DNA of 64,000 nucleotides. Origin: Monoplex corrugatus (Eukaryota; Mollusca; Gastropoda; Littorinimorpha; Ranellidae). Below are positions 24,301-35,627 of the stretch, piece after piece (the first letter of the stretch is position 1; each line of letters opens with the position of its first letter). The notes below the pieces were generated by a model. The model was not told where the DNA came from, did no database searches, and worked only from the letters and a program-made list of their open reading frames with translations. The position numbers and the translations under genes are program-made. Location: contig JAPXFY010000026.1 of NCBI GenBank assembly GCA_030674185.1, positions 54,274,918-54,338,917 of the forward strand, given 5' to 3'.

Positions 24301-27300
24301 GAAAGAGTAGTTACTAGATAGAAGGATGGAAACAGAGTTGAACTGGTGGTAAGATAATATGTACTATGATAAGAAGAGTGAACCAGATAGGAACAGGTGG
24401 ATAGATAATGATTTACTTGAAGAAGAGGATGGAACAAGGAGTGATGGAAAAGAAGGTATTACTGAAAAGAGGAGAAAAGAGTAGTTACTAGTGTAAGAAA
24501 GTGATACAGAAGAGAGTGAACAAGGTTTAATATGTGAGTATATGATAAAGAAGAGGATGGAAAACCAGAGGTAGCTTCTGAACCTGGTAGTATAATAATG
24601 ATGTAGTTAATGAAAAGAAGAGATGGAAACCAGAGGTTCTGAACCTTGGTAGTTGATGTTATAGAAAGAAAGTGAAAACAAGATTGAAGGAAAATAGTAG
24701 TTCTGAAAGAGAGATGAAAAGTAGTTACTGAGTAAGAAGAATTAAAAAGAAGGATGAACCGGTAGTTTGAATAGGTAGTTAGATAAGATAGAATAAAAGA
24801 GGTAAACCAGGTAGTTGACTGGTGAGTATAGATAAGAGTGTACAGATAAAGAAGGAGGAAACAGAGGTACTTGAATAGGAGTGAAGAGTAGTTACTGATA
24901 AAGAAGAGGATGGAAAACAGAGGATTGAACCAGGTAGTTGATAATGAGTAGTATGAAAAGAGAGATGAAAACAGAGTAGCTTCTGACCTGGTAAATAATG
25001 AGTATTACAAAAGAAGAGATGAAACAGAGGTAGCTTCTGAACTGTGGTATAGATAATGATAGATGGAAAAGAGGATGACCAGTATTTGAACTAGGTGAGA
25101 TAGAATGATGTATACTAGTAGAAGATGAGGACTTGAAGGAGAGAAAGTAGTTCTATGATAGAAGAGGATGGAAAAGGACTCTGAACTAGGTGAGTATAGA
25201 TAAGAGTAGTTACTATGATAAAGAGGGAAAACAGAGGTAGCTTCTGACTGGTGATATAGATGTTAGTATGAAAAAAGAGGAGCAAAGAGATTCTACTGAT
25301 AAGAAAGAGTACAGAAAAAGAGATGGAAAAAGTAGCTGAATGGTGATAAATGATCTATGATAAGAAGGAGAAAAGAGAGTTGACAGGAGTAAGTATGAGT
25401 AGTTTAAGAAAGTGAAAAGAGTTGACCTAGTGATATAGATATGTTTATAAAAGAGAGAGAACCAGAGGTACTATGTGTATAGAAATGATTAGTTATAGAA
25501 AAAGAGACGGTTTAAGGTATAGTATGTAGTAATGAAAAAAGAGATGAACCAGTAGTTTGATGTGAGTAGAAAAGATAATGAAAAGAGGTGAACCAGTAGT
25601 TGAACTGTATAATAAGATAGTATATGAGAAAGATGGAAAAAGGATCGACCTGGTGTAGAAGATGTTTACTATGAAAGAGAGAGAAAACAGTAGTTTGAAC
25701 TAGTGTATAATTGAGTGTATAAGAAGATGAAAAGGTAGTTCTGAACCTGGTGGTATAGAATGTAGTATATAAAGAGGATGACAAGATTCTGAGGATAAGA
25801 GTATCTGCCTAGGTGAGTATAGATAATGACGTAGTTACTATGATAAAGAAGAGGATGGAAAACCAGAGGTAGCTTCTGAACCTAGGTGAGTATAGATAAT
25901 GACGTAGTTACTATGATAAAGAAGAGGATGGAAAACCAGAGGTAGCTTCTGAACCTAGGTGAGTATAGATAATGACGTAGTTACTATGATAAAGAAGAGG
26001 ATGGAAAACCAGAGGTAGCTTCTGAACCTAGGTGAGTATAGATAATGACGTAGTTACTATGATAAAGAAGAGGATGGAAAACCAGAGGTAGCTTCTGAAC
26101 CTAGGTGAGTATAGATAATGACGTAGTTACTATGATAAAGAAGAGGATGGAAAACCAGAGGTAGCTTCTGAACCTAGGTGAGTATAGATAATGAGTAGTT
26201 ACTATGATAAAGAAGAGGATGGAAAACCAGAGGTAGCTTCTGAACCTAGGTGAGTATAGATAATGACGTAGTTACTATGATAAAGAAGAGGATGGAAAAC
26301 CAGAGGTAGCTTCTGAACCTAGGTGAGTATAGATAATGAGTAGTTACTATGATAAAGAAGAGGATGGAAAACCAGAGGTAGCTTCTGAACCTAGGTGAGT
26401 ATAGATAATGACTGTAGTTACTATGATAAAGAAGAGGATGGAAAACCAGAGTAGCTTCTGAACCTGGTGAGTATAGATAATGATGTAGTTACTATGATAA
26501 AGAAGAGGATGGAAAACCAGAGGTAGCTTCTGAACCTAGGTGAGTATAGATAATGATGTAGTTACTATGATAAAGAAGAGATGGAAAACCAGAGGTAGCT
26601 TCTGAACCTAGGTGAGTATAGATAATGATGTAGTTACTATGATAAAGAAGAGGATGGAAAACCAGAGGTAGCTTCTGAACCTAGGTGAGTATAGATAATG
26701 ATGTAGTTACTATGAGAAAGAAGAGGATGGAAAACCAGAGGTAGCTTCTGAACCTAGGTGAGTATAGATAATGATGTAGTTACTATGATAAAGAAGAGGA
26801 TGGAAAACCAGAGGTAGCTCTGAACCTAGGTGAGTATAGATAATGATGTAGTTACTATGATAAAGAAGAGGATGGAAAACCAGAGGTAGCTTCTGAACCT
26901 AGGTGAGTATAGATAATGATGTAGTTACTATGATAAAGAAGAGGATGGAAAACCATAGGTAGCTTCTGAACCTAGGTGAGTATAGATAATGATGTAGTTA
27001 CTATGATAAAGAAGAGGATGGAAAACCAGAGGTAGCTTCTGAACCTAGGTGAGTATAGATAATGATGTAGTTACTATGATAAAGAAGAGGATGGAAAACC
27101 AGAGGTAGCTTCTGAACCTGGTGAGTATAGATAATGATGTAGTTACTATGATAAAGAAGAGGATGGAAAACCAGAGGTAGCTTCTGAACCTGGTGAGTAT
27201 AGATAATGAGTAGTTACTATGATAAAGAAGAGGATGGAAAACCAGAGGTAGCTTCTGAACCTTGGTGAGTATAGATAATGAGTAGTTACTATGAGAAAGA

Positions 27301-27590
27301 AGAGGATGGAAAACCAGAGGTAGCTTCTGAACCTAGGTGAGTATAGATAATGATGTAGTTACTATGATAAAGAAGAGGATGGAAAACCAGAGGTAGCTTC
27401 TGAACCTAGGTGAGTATAGATAATGAGTAGTTACTATGATAAAGAAGAGATGGAAAACCAGAGGTAGCTTCTGAACCTAGGTGAGTAATAGATAATGATG
27501 TAGTTACTATGATAAAGAAGAGGATGGAAAACCAGAGGTAGCTTCTGAACCTTGGTGAGTATAGATAATGACTAGTTACTATGATATACA
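21301..27590. repeat. 73-bp minisatellite made of exon end plus 5' splice site
   Basis: The unit starts GAAAGAAGAGGATGGAAAAC and contains CCAGAGGTAGCTTCTGAACC, then TAGGTGAGTATAGATAATGA and TGTAGTTACTAT. Starts at 21301 and 21374 fix the period at 73 bp. There are roughly 85 units. Unit one is the 3' half of exon A with its donor, so every intact unit carries an AG|GTGAGT donor. Units near both ends are nearly identical; the middle (about 22300-25790) is full of deletions. Reading through a unit meets TGA inside GTGAGT, so the array is not coding. Confidence 0.93.
22300..25790. other. Deletion-riddled middle of the 73-bp array
   Basis: Units here lose single bases and short words throughout (for example GAGTAGTTACTA or CCAGAGTAGT) while substitutions are rare. 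Divergence rises and then falls toward the flanks, which remain almost perfect. This resembles unpolished long-read consensus over a collapsed array more than natural ageing. Confidence 0.65.
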
Positions 27591-28225
27591 GGTTAAAGGA
27601 CAAACCAGATAGAAGCTGTCTGAACACTTGGATATTCATGATGTAGTAACTTCTGATCACAGAATGGATGAAATCTTTGCATGAATTCTGACCTTAGACT
27701 GAGTGACAAATTGTATGACTATCATTTTCATTACACAGAAGAGTGATGGAAACAGAGTAGTTCTGACCTTGGCTTTGAGAATTAGATGAAATGATTTTGA
27801 AGTTCTATGATAAGAATGTGGAATCATTGCCTTTGAAATTTGACAAGGAAATTTTCAGTACTAGACATGTGAGAAATCTTATGGAAAATTCCAATGGAGA
27901 TTTAACATAGTTCAGAAAGTGATGTTAGTGACATTATAATGAAAAAAAGTAGAATTAACGGTAATGTTGTGAATGGTGGTGATAGAATTGTTCACTGTTA
28001 TTGTGAACATCAAGAAAAACAACAGAAATGGTTTATGCTTTTGAGCTCATGTGAGTAAATCTAGATTAATCCAGCAAAAGATACTAGATAACAGAAAGAA
28101 AAAAAAGCACATCTTCTGAACTATGATTTATCTGCTGTTATAATAAGACATGTGTGTTCTCATGATGCAGTCAGCCAGCATCATCCAAAACAACATGGGC
28201 TCTTTTGGTTCTTTGATGAGTAAGC
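27591..28225. other. No gene recognised
   Basis: AT-rich spacer between the 73-bp and 95-bp arrays; lies in the presumed intron of the zinc-finger gene. Nothing else seen. Confidence 0.5.
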
Positions 28226-30415
28226 CAAAATCGATTGATGTCTCAAGTCAATCCCAGCCACAATATGAAAATACGCCTGTTTTGTGCCTGTCTGAATACT
28301 TCTGGTTTCTGGTTGTGTCATTTAGTGTTCATAGATCCCATGTCCAACCCACAATATTAAAAATACAGTCTGTTTTCTGCCTATTTCAACACTTCTGGTT
28401 TTCTGGTTGTGTCAATTTAGTGTTCATAGATCCCATGTCCAACCCACAATATTAAAAATACAGTCTGTTTTCTGCCTATTTCAACACTTCTGGTTTTCTG
28501 GTTGTGTCATTTAGTGTTCATAGATCCCATGTCCAACCCACAATATTAAAAATACAGTCTGTTTTCTGCCTATTTCAACACTTCTGGTTTTCTGGTTGTG
28601 TCATTTAGTGTTCATAGATCCCATGTCCAACCCACAATATTAAAAATACAGTCTGTTTTCTGCCTATTTCAACACTTCTGGTTTTCTGGTTGTGTCATTT
28701 AGTGTTCATAGATCCCATTCCAACCCACAATATTAAAAATACAGTCTGTTTTCTGCCTATTTCAACACTTCTGGTTTTCTGGTTGTGTCATTTAGTGTTC
28801 ATAGATCCCATGTCCAACCACAATATTAAAAATACAGTCCGTTTTCTGCCTATTTCAACACTTCTGGTTTTCTGGTTGTGTCATTTTAGTGTTCATAGAT
28901 CCCATGTCCAACCCACAATATTAAAAATACAGTCCGTTTTCTGCCTATTTCAACACTTCTGGTTTTCTGGTTGTGTCAATTTAGTGTTCTTAGGTCCCAT
29001 GTCCAACCCACAATATTAAAAATACAGTCTGTTTTCTGCCTATTTCAACACTTCTGGTTTTCTGGTTGTGTCAATTTAGTGTTCATAGATCCCATGTCCA
29101 ACCCCACAATATTAAAAATACAGTCTGTTTTCTGCCTATTTCAACACTTCTGGTTTTCTGGTTGTGTCATTTAGTGTTCATAGATCCCATGTCCAACCAC
29201 AATATTAAAAATACAGTCTGTTTTCTGCCTATTCAACACTTCTGGTTTTCTGGTTGTGTCAATTTAGTGTTCTTAGGTCCCATGTCCAATCCACATTATG
29301 AAAAATACGGCCTGTTTTCTGCCTATCTAAACACTTCTGGTTTTCTGTTGTGTCAGTTTAGTGTTCATAGATCCCATGTCCAACCACAATATTAAAAATA
29401 CAGTCTGTTTTCTGCCTATTTCAACACTTCTGGTTTTCTGGTTGTGTCATTTAGTGTTCATAGATCCCATGTCCAACCCACAATATTAAAAATACAGTCT
29501 GTTTTCTGCCTATTTCAACACTTCTGGTTTTCTGGTTGTGTCAGTTTAGTGTTCTTAGGTCCCATGTCCAATCCACATTATGAAAAATACGGCCTGTTTT
29601 CTGCCTATCTAAACACTTCTGGTTTTCTGGTTGTGTCATTTTGTGTTCTTAGGTCCCATGTCCAATCCACAATATAAAAAATACGGCCTGTTTTCTGCCT
29701 ATCTGAACACTCCTGGTTTTCTGGTTGTGTCAGTTTAGTGTTCTTAGGTCCCATGTCCAATCCACATTATGAAAAAATACGGCCTGTTTTCTGCCTATCT
29801 AAACACTTCTGGTTTTCTGGTTGTGTCATTTTGTGTTCTTAGGTCCCATGTCCAATCCACAATATAAAAAATACGGCCTGTTTTCTGCCTATCTGAACAC
29901 TCCTGGTTTTCTGGTTGTGTCAGTTTAGTGTTCTTAGGTCCCATGTCCAATCCACAATATAAAAAATACGGCCTGTTTTCTGCCTATCTGAACACTCCTG
30001 GTTTTCTGGTTGTGTCATTTTGTGTTCTTAGGTCCCATGTCCAATCCACAATATAAAAAATACGGCCTGTTTTCTGCCTATCTGAACACTCCTGGTTTTC
30101 TGGATTGTGTCATTTTGTGTTCATAGGTCCCATGTCCCTCACCCCTACCAATCGCTGTTATTGCTGCCTATGTGAACACGGTTTTGTATGTCCCTTTTGG
30201 TCTGTCCCATGTCCAATCCACAATATTAAAAATACGGCCTGTTTTCTGCCTATCTGAACACTCCTGGTTTTCTGGTTGTGTCATTTTGTGTCATAGGTCC
30301 CATGTCCAATCCACAATATAAAAAATACGGCCTGTTTTCTGCCTATCTGAACACTCCTGGTTTTCTGATTGTGTCAGTTTAGTGTTCTTAGGTCCCATGT
30401 CCCTCACCCCCTACC
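28226..30415. repeat. 95-bp minisatellite, about 23 copies, two subfamilies
   Basis: The phrase GTGTTCATAGATCCCATGTC recurs every 94-95 bp (28325, 28420 and on). Early units read CAACCCACAATATTAAAAAT with TATTTCAACACTT. Later ones read CTTAGGTCCCATGTCCAATC with ACGGCCTG and TATCTAAACACT or TATCTGAACACT. The shift is gradual along the array. Two late units carry an inserted CCCTCACCCC-type segment (30130-30190 and 30395-30430). Frames through it are incidental. Confidence 0.93.
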
Positions 30416-31930
30416 CCATCGCTGTAAGATGCTGCCAATGGATAGGGTTTTGTCACTGATCCCTACTGTTGGTCTGTCTCCATAAATTGCCCACCTTGCA
30501 TTGCATGTAAGTAATAAGCACACAACCAGGAACTCGAGTTATTTCCCCTCTGATTGGTATAGCTGCTTTTATGTTTCTTTGTGTTTGGAAAAGAAAAAGG
30601 TGGCCAGTGTAAGTGTTCTCTCAAGTTTTGTAGCACAAAGTTCTTATTTTCTGAGGGTGACAAAGCACTGGTGAAGCTGTTGTAGAAATACTGGCAGACG
30701 CCGATTCCAATGATGAGTTTGACAGCCACGCCTGTTCCCTGCCAGATATTAAGTTGTTTGACCCAGCAAACGTGACCTGGAGGTCAGGCGCTAGGCAGCA
30801 AGGGGAAAGGCAGCTGTGAAAAGATAAACACACTGCCTGCTCACTAACACTACAGCGCACGGCTGGAAGAGCTTCCTGTGCAAAACTTAGATGTGCTCTT
30901 CCAGCTCGCTCTGCAGCAGCGATCAGTCCCTACCCTTTCTTTTTTACTTACTGTCGGTCAGCCGGAGGCTTGTGGAATACGCGGAGTACATTTATTTTTT
31001 AATAAATTCTGTTATAACGTTAAAATGCTTCTCTACAATCTTTTGAAACCACAGTAGCGTTAAAGTCAAGAAGCTGAGGTTTCCATTGATACCAAACACT
31101 AGTAGTACTTTAACGGCACAGCCACGCGTGCAACACATTGAAAGTTAATGATAAAAACAATAAGTGAAGAAACTCACTGTCACGATGCAAAACACATGCA
31201 TTTTTAACTCGTGGTGTAATAAGCAGTTTTTTTTCTTGCCGTTAATCTGTACATGTGATGAAAGGTGCATAAATGCATGATGCCATGCTGAAAGAAACAT
31301 GCAAGGACACTTTCCTGTAAATAGCAAGAGGCGGTGCCGTAATGTAGGTATACAGGGCACAGAACAGCACTGAGTTTTCACATATTCCACACAACAAACA
31401 ATTTTTTCTCACTAGCACTCATTTTTTATCCACCATATACATAACTAACGTTTCAATAAATGCGCTATGTTTCAATGACTTAAAGTTTATCAACATCAAC
31501 AACAATAGTAACAACATACACATACACACACACACACCACGGAGAGAGAGAGAGAGATGTACACCAAGTGAGCAAATACAAACGACGGCAAAATATAAAA
31601 AAAAGAAAAGACAAAGAAGCAGGGGAGGAGAGGGGTAGAATAGGAGTGGGGATGGAGGGGACATTAGTGCGTCATGAAATCTTTACTGGTTTTCTGCAAG
31701 CAGAGGGCAGCACACCATGATATGCAGGTGACACCATCAGCATGAGTTCAGAGAGCAGAAAACGAAGTTTGTGTGTTTCACTCTTCATTCCCCAAATTCT
31801 ACGTTTCAATTTGTTAACTGTTGCATGCGTTTCTTCACCCCCCTGTTCTCCGTGCAGAGTCAGTCTAAATCTGTGTGTCTGAATAAAGGGGATGCAGTGG
31901 CATTCCAACAGGTGTATTGGAATGACTCTT
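30416..31930. other. No gene recognised; presumed intron
   Basis: Single-copy-looking DNA with a short CA and GA tract at 31515-31557. Open frames of 80-96 codons on the minus strand show no domain; the part next to 31937 may be the 3' untranslated region of the RAG1-like frame. Confidence 0.5.
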
Positions 31931-31936
31931 GTCTGT

Positions 31937-32452
31937 CTAAAGTGTGTATGAAAGAAAGACATGTAGGCAGTGATACGAGCTGATTTCTAGCTCATCTATG
32001 TCTGTCTGGGGCATTGGCCGTTGGTGTAAAATTTTGTCATGTAGGCCTACTTGTGAGAAAAGTGTATCCAGCTGTCTATATTTCTCACAAACGTCCCTGC
32101 TCTCTGATATCAGCACTTTGGTGGCATCATTTTCAGTAATGTTCTCTAACATTTCTTCTGATCTTTTCGGCTGCATTTTGTAAAACAGCATTTTTTCAAG
32201 CTTCGGAATATTTTTTGCAGTGAGTCAATGTATGATGGCAATTACTGCACATACCTTTCGGATGCTTGCTTTCCAAATCCCGGCTGACGTCTATGTCATG
32301 AAGTAGAGATAAATCCCCGCGTCATTGGCACACAGTTTCACCTTAAATTGTTTGTCTTTCACTTGTCTTTTCACTCTTTCACCACACAGTCGACACAAAC
32401 AATTCAAACGGTCGATATGCTCGTTGTAAGAATGAGTGAGCATCGTCTCCAT
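31937..32452 (-). pseudogene. RAG1 N-terminal-like zinc-binding protein, two frameshifts
   Basis: The minus strand has an ATG at 32452 in a strong context (ATCATGG). It reads into NCLCRLCGERVK, giving the first CxxC pair followed by G, then stops at 32291. In the next frame the text resumes with LHDIDVSRDLESKHPKGMC, then SNC, giving IDV..D....HP...CxxC. Then a third-register stretch (MLFYKMQPKRSEEMLENITE and on) runs to a stop at 31937. The two shifts fall in a 4-base C run (32315-32318) and a 6-base T run (32211-32216) and compensate each other, so the span is 516 nt, a multiple of three. The order CxxCG...IDV..D....HP..xCxxC is that of the non-core N-terminal region of RAG1, which molluscan mobile elements (N-RAG-TP) also carry; insect ZAD domains share a looser C2...C2 layout. 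It has no catalytic RAG core. It is either a pseudogene or an intact frame with two sequencing indels. Confidence 0.6.
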
Positions 32453-33900
32453 GATAACAAAATCAAAGAAAACACTTAGCACAGAAATACAAACAAATCA
32501 CACGGTACAAATTCTGTCCCTTTCAAATAATAACCACAGAACTGATCTACACACTTTTCCCTACAAGCTATGCTTAACGGTCATTCAGACAGAAAGAGTG
32601 CAATTGAAACAAGAGCAGTTAAAGTGGTGGGAAAAATTCTGGCACCGAGCTCAATTCTAGTGAGAACAAAGAAGGAATGCGGAAGGCCTGCAGGGGCTAG
32701 GGAACGTGAGAAATGGGGTCAGAGGCCAAGCGGGGTTCAGCCAGTGCTATCAAGATGCTGGCGGCGCACCTTACTAAATAGGAGGAAAAAGGGCCGATTC
32801 GCCTGCCGTGCAGCAGTTGTGGCTGATTGAATTCTGTTTGCGTTCTCCCCCTCTTCGTATTCATGAATGTGATGTCATGCACTTGATAACAAGATAAACT
32901 CTTCATACAAAGTGGGCCAGCACAGGCCATTGACTAGTTCAAACAGCTGCAGTAGTCAAGGGGTTCAATTAATTCAGCTTTTTTTTTCTTTTTAGAGCCA
33001 CCAAACTCTTTTCCGGAAAAATAATCAAACAAACAAACAAACAGCTTTTCCCATCATCACATTTATGTGTCTTTTCTTATGTATGTGACTCAGCCTTCAG
33101 TCATGGCACTGTTGTTCCAGACGGTTATGTTGCTGGAGAACTGTATCCTGGTAAAGTTGATATGAACACTTTTTGATGAATATCATAGGGACAGCTCAGC
33201 TTTTCAGTGCAATGGTTTTTGTGAAGCATAAGGAAATAAATACATAAAGACAGCTAATAAACCAGACTGTGATTCTGAATCCAACTTAACATAAAAAGTC
33301 TTCTTCTGAGTATGTATGTATATATGTGTGTGTGTGTGTGTAATCTACAAACCAGTAAAAGAAAAGAAAAAGAAATTAGAACTAAGACAGAGCCATAGTC
33401 TTCAGAATGCAGAATGACAGAAACAACAGACTGTTTCGTTGACTGAAGAAGTTGCTTCGTTTTTGTTTCATTGTTAATTTCTTTCTTTGTGTATAATTTC
33501 ATGGACATGGTAATAAAGGGATGAAGATAAATATACAGTGTGATGATTAGTACTGCATATGCTTGGACACTTTTAATATTCATGTATAGTTTTTCCTTGT
33601 TCTGGCAGCTTCTGTGTTAATAAAATAGACAAATTGTTCCAGAGATGTCAGTGTTCTTGGTGGTGAAAGTATCAGCTGTTCTTCTGTGTACATATTTATA
33701 CAAATTAAAGAAATATTGTGTCCAATTCTTCATTTCTGTCACTTCTATGCAAACTATTTCTGAGTCATTACGAAGGTTGTCGCTACAGGTTGTAAATGAT
33801 TAGCTGTAAAATTGTCATAAAGAATGGGTTGGAATGGTGCATAAAAAGATGATAATGAGCAAATTTGTATGTAAATTTGCTGATGTGCTGTGCATATGTC
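32453..33900. other. No gene recognised; presumed intron
   Basis: Includes a GC-richer patch (32640-32830) upstream of the RAG1-like frame that might hold its promoter, but no TATA or initiator motif is convincing. Short GT run at 33323-33341. Confidence 0.45.
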
Positions 33901-33909
33901 AATTCATAC

Positions 33910-33913
<4 letters not shown>

Positions 33914-33993
<80 letters not shown>

Positions 33994-34004
33994 TGCGTGT
34001 GTGC

Positions 34005-34035
<31 letters not shown>
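33914..34035. repeat. (TG)n microsatellite touching an exon acceptor
   Basis: About 60 GT dinucleotides with a GCGCGTGCGTGTGTGCATG interruption (33989-34007). The array ends in GTGTGTGCAG, so its last units double as the 3' splice-site tract of exon B. There is no separate C/T-rich tract. Confidence 0.93.
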
Positions 34036-34036
<1 letters not shown>

Positions 34037-34119
34037 AGGAAATAAAGGTAAGAGAGGCAGGCTTGCCATCCAGACCCAGCCATCTTCTACATGTACCCGG
34101 ACTAAACAACCTTTTGCAG
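34037..34119 (+). CDS. Zinc-finger gene, internal exon B (83 nt)
   Basis: An acceptor CAG at 34034-34036 and a consensus donor GCAG|GTAAGT (from 34120) bound 83 nt. The frame with one leading and one trailing nucleotide is open for 27 codons, containing GNKGKRGRLAIQTQPSS and TRTKQPFA; it is basic and Ser/Thr-rich with no known fold. Exon A supplies AG before its leading A, and its trailing G joins AC of the terminal exon to give GAC (Asp). Exon skipping would shift the frame and stop translation at 36986, before the fingers. An internal AAAG|GTAAGA at 34043-34051 could be a minor alternative donor. Confidence 0.6.
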
Positions 34120-34317
34120 GTAAGTCATTCACACAGCATCAACTACATTTGGTCATCAGCATGGGATTTGTTGGTGAGGGACAACTTGCACTCAGTTTTA
34201 TTTGTGTTCCACCCCTATCTGCCTGCAGTTGTCTGGAAAATTGTTCAGACATCCAGATGTGTGTCTGCTGGCAAGATGTTGGCTGTGAAACAGGAGGGGA
34301 GGACAGGACCAGTCAGA

Positions 34318-34858
34318 GAATAAACTGATACCACCAGTCGCTGTGGTGTAGTGGTTAACGCAGCGGACTACCAACTGGAAGGTTGTGGGTTCGAATCCCC
34401 ATCAGTCCCTTCAAAAATATTTCATTGTGAAATTTTTCGGCTCTAACCGGCTTCTACCCAGAATTGGGCGTGCTATGGGCTCATTGGGAAGATTGGGACC
34501 ACACAGTTGAGTCTCATCCACTTCACGGATGCCTCACTAAAGGTGTAGCTCAAATCTTCTGACCAGCACTGCAGGTGTCTGTATCTCTCGGGCCTGGTTG
34601 ATGCCAGGATATATTATGAGAATAAGCATACAGTACAGCCCTGTCATGCAGTCTCAGTCCTAGATGGAACTCCATAGCATCATGATTATCATCCTCATCG
34701 ACATCTCATTGCATTGTAAAAAACTGTGCCAGCTTCTGTGGCCATTAAGGTGGCGTAGAAAATGGGACAGGAAAAAAAGAGGTGAGCACAAAGGTAACCT
34801 CCCTGAGTGCCATGATCCTAAAAAAAAATAATAAAAAAAAGGAATAAACTGATACCAC
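34318..34858 (+). mobile_element. Young full-length tRNA-derived SINE with 17-bp TSD
   Basis: The direct repeat GAATAAACTGATACCAC is perfect at 34318-34334 and 34842-34858. The 507-bp body has an A-box region (GTGGTGTAGTGGTTAACGC), a B box (GGGTTCGAATCCC, 34388-34400), a central domain (GCTATGGGCTCATTGGGAAG), a 3' domain (GTGGCCATTAAGGTGGCGTA) and an A-rich tail with AATAAT. It is the best reference copy of the family in the window and sits in the intron before the zinc-finger exon, same strand as the gene. Perfect TSDs imply recent insertion. Confidence 0.92.
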
Positions 34859-35035
34859 TCGAGTGATTGGAAGCTGATCTGTGAAAGACTACACTGACAC
34901 CTGCAGATGACCACAGATAAGACTTACTATGGACATGTGATCCTTTACCCAGTTTGTCATTTTCAGTTGCTAGTGTGTGTGTATGTGTGTACACAACAGG
35001 ACTTTTGGGGAAACCTTTAAGCCCTCGGTAATCTG

Positions 35036-35196
35036 TGTCTGTTGACTGTCTGTCTGTCTGGCTGTCTGTCTGTCTGTCTGTCTGCCTCCTCTCTCTCACT
35101 CTCTCTCTTTCTCTCTTACCCACACACACACATGCATACACACATGCACACACACACACACACATGCACACACACCGCATGCATGCACACACACAT
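35036..35196. repeat. (GTCT)n-(CT)n-(CA)n compound microsatellite
   Basis: CTGT tetramers, then CTCT, then CACA. First of two such tracts, each followed by the same 115-bp core. Confidence 0.9.
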
Positions 35197-35197
35197 A

Positions 35198-35312
35198 GAG
35201 TATACAGACCTTGAGATTATATACTGTGACAACTCTTATTAGTAGACAGAAGAAAGTAGAGAATGGGCTTCACAAATATTAAACCAGAACATCACTCAAA
35301 TCTACCTGAAAT
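35198..35312. repeat. 115-bp core, copy 1 of a microsatellite-core duplication
   Basis: Starts AGTATACAGACCTTGAGATT and ends CTACCTGAAATGC. It matches 35628-35744 at roughly nine positions in ten. Confidence 0.85.
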
Positions 35313-35349
35313 GCTAAATGCTATGCTGTTTTATTCACTAATGTTTCTC

Positions 35350-35452
35350 TGTCTCTGGTCTCTGTCTGTCTGTCTGTCGGAAGGTCTGCCTGTCTGTCTG
35401 TCCATCTATCTGTCTGTCCATCTGTCCATCTGTCTGTCTCTCTCCCTCTCTC

Positions 35453-35483
<31 letters not shown>

Positions 35484-35527
35484 CTCTCTCTCCTTCCACG
35501 CACCACACACACACACACACATACACA

Positions 35528-35568
<41 letters not shown>

Positions 35569-35574
35569 GCACAC

Positions 35575-35613
<39 letters not shown>

Positions 35614-35625
35614 TACATACACACG
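35350..35625. repeat. (GTCT)n-(CT)n-(CA)n compound microsatellite, second tract
   Basis: Same order of repeats as at 35036-35196 but longer, again followed by the shared core. Creates spurious open frames on both strands. Confidence 0.9.
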
Positions 35626-35627
35626 CA

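Noticed and set aside
28150..29677. Frames of about 70-110 codons across the 95-bp array
   Set aside because: The array length is not a multiple of three and frames break at each indel; no domain.
21301..30415. CRISPR-like array
   Set aside because: Units are contiguous tandem repeats without unique spacers, in a eukaryotic intron.
33087..33151. Additional exon (CAG acceptor, frame FSHGTVVPDGYVAGELYP, donor GTAAAG)
   Set aside because: Weak donor, and its phase does not fit between exons A and B.
34335..34410. tRNA gene
   Set aside because: A and B boxes are present, but the sequence continues into a 507-bp SINE body with an A-rich tail and target duplications.
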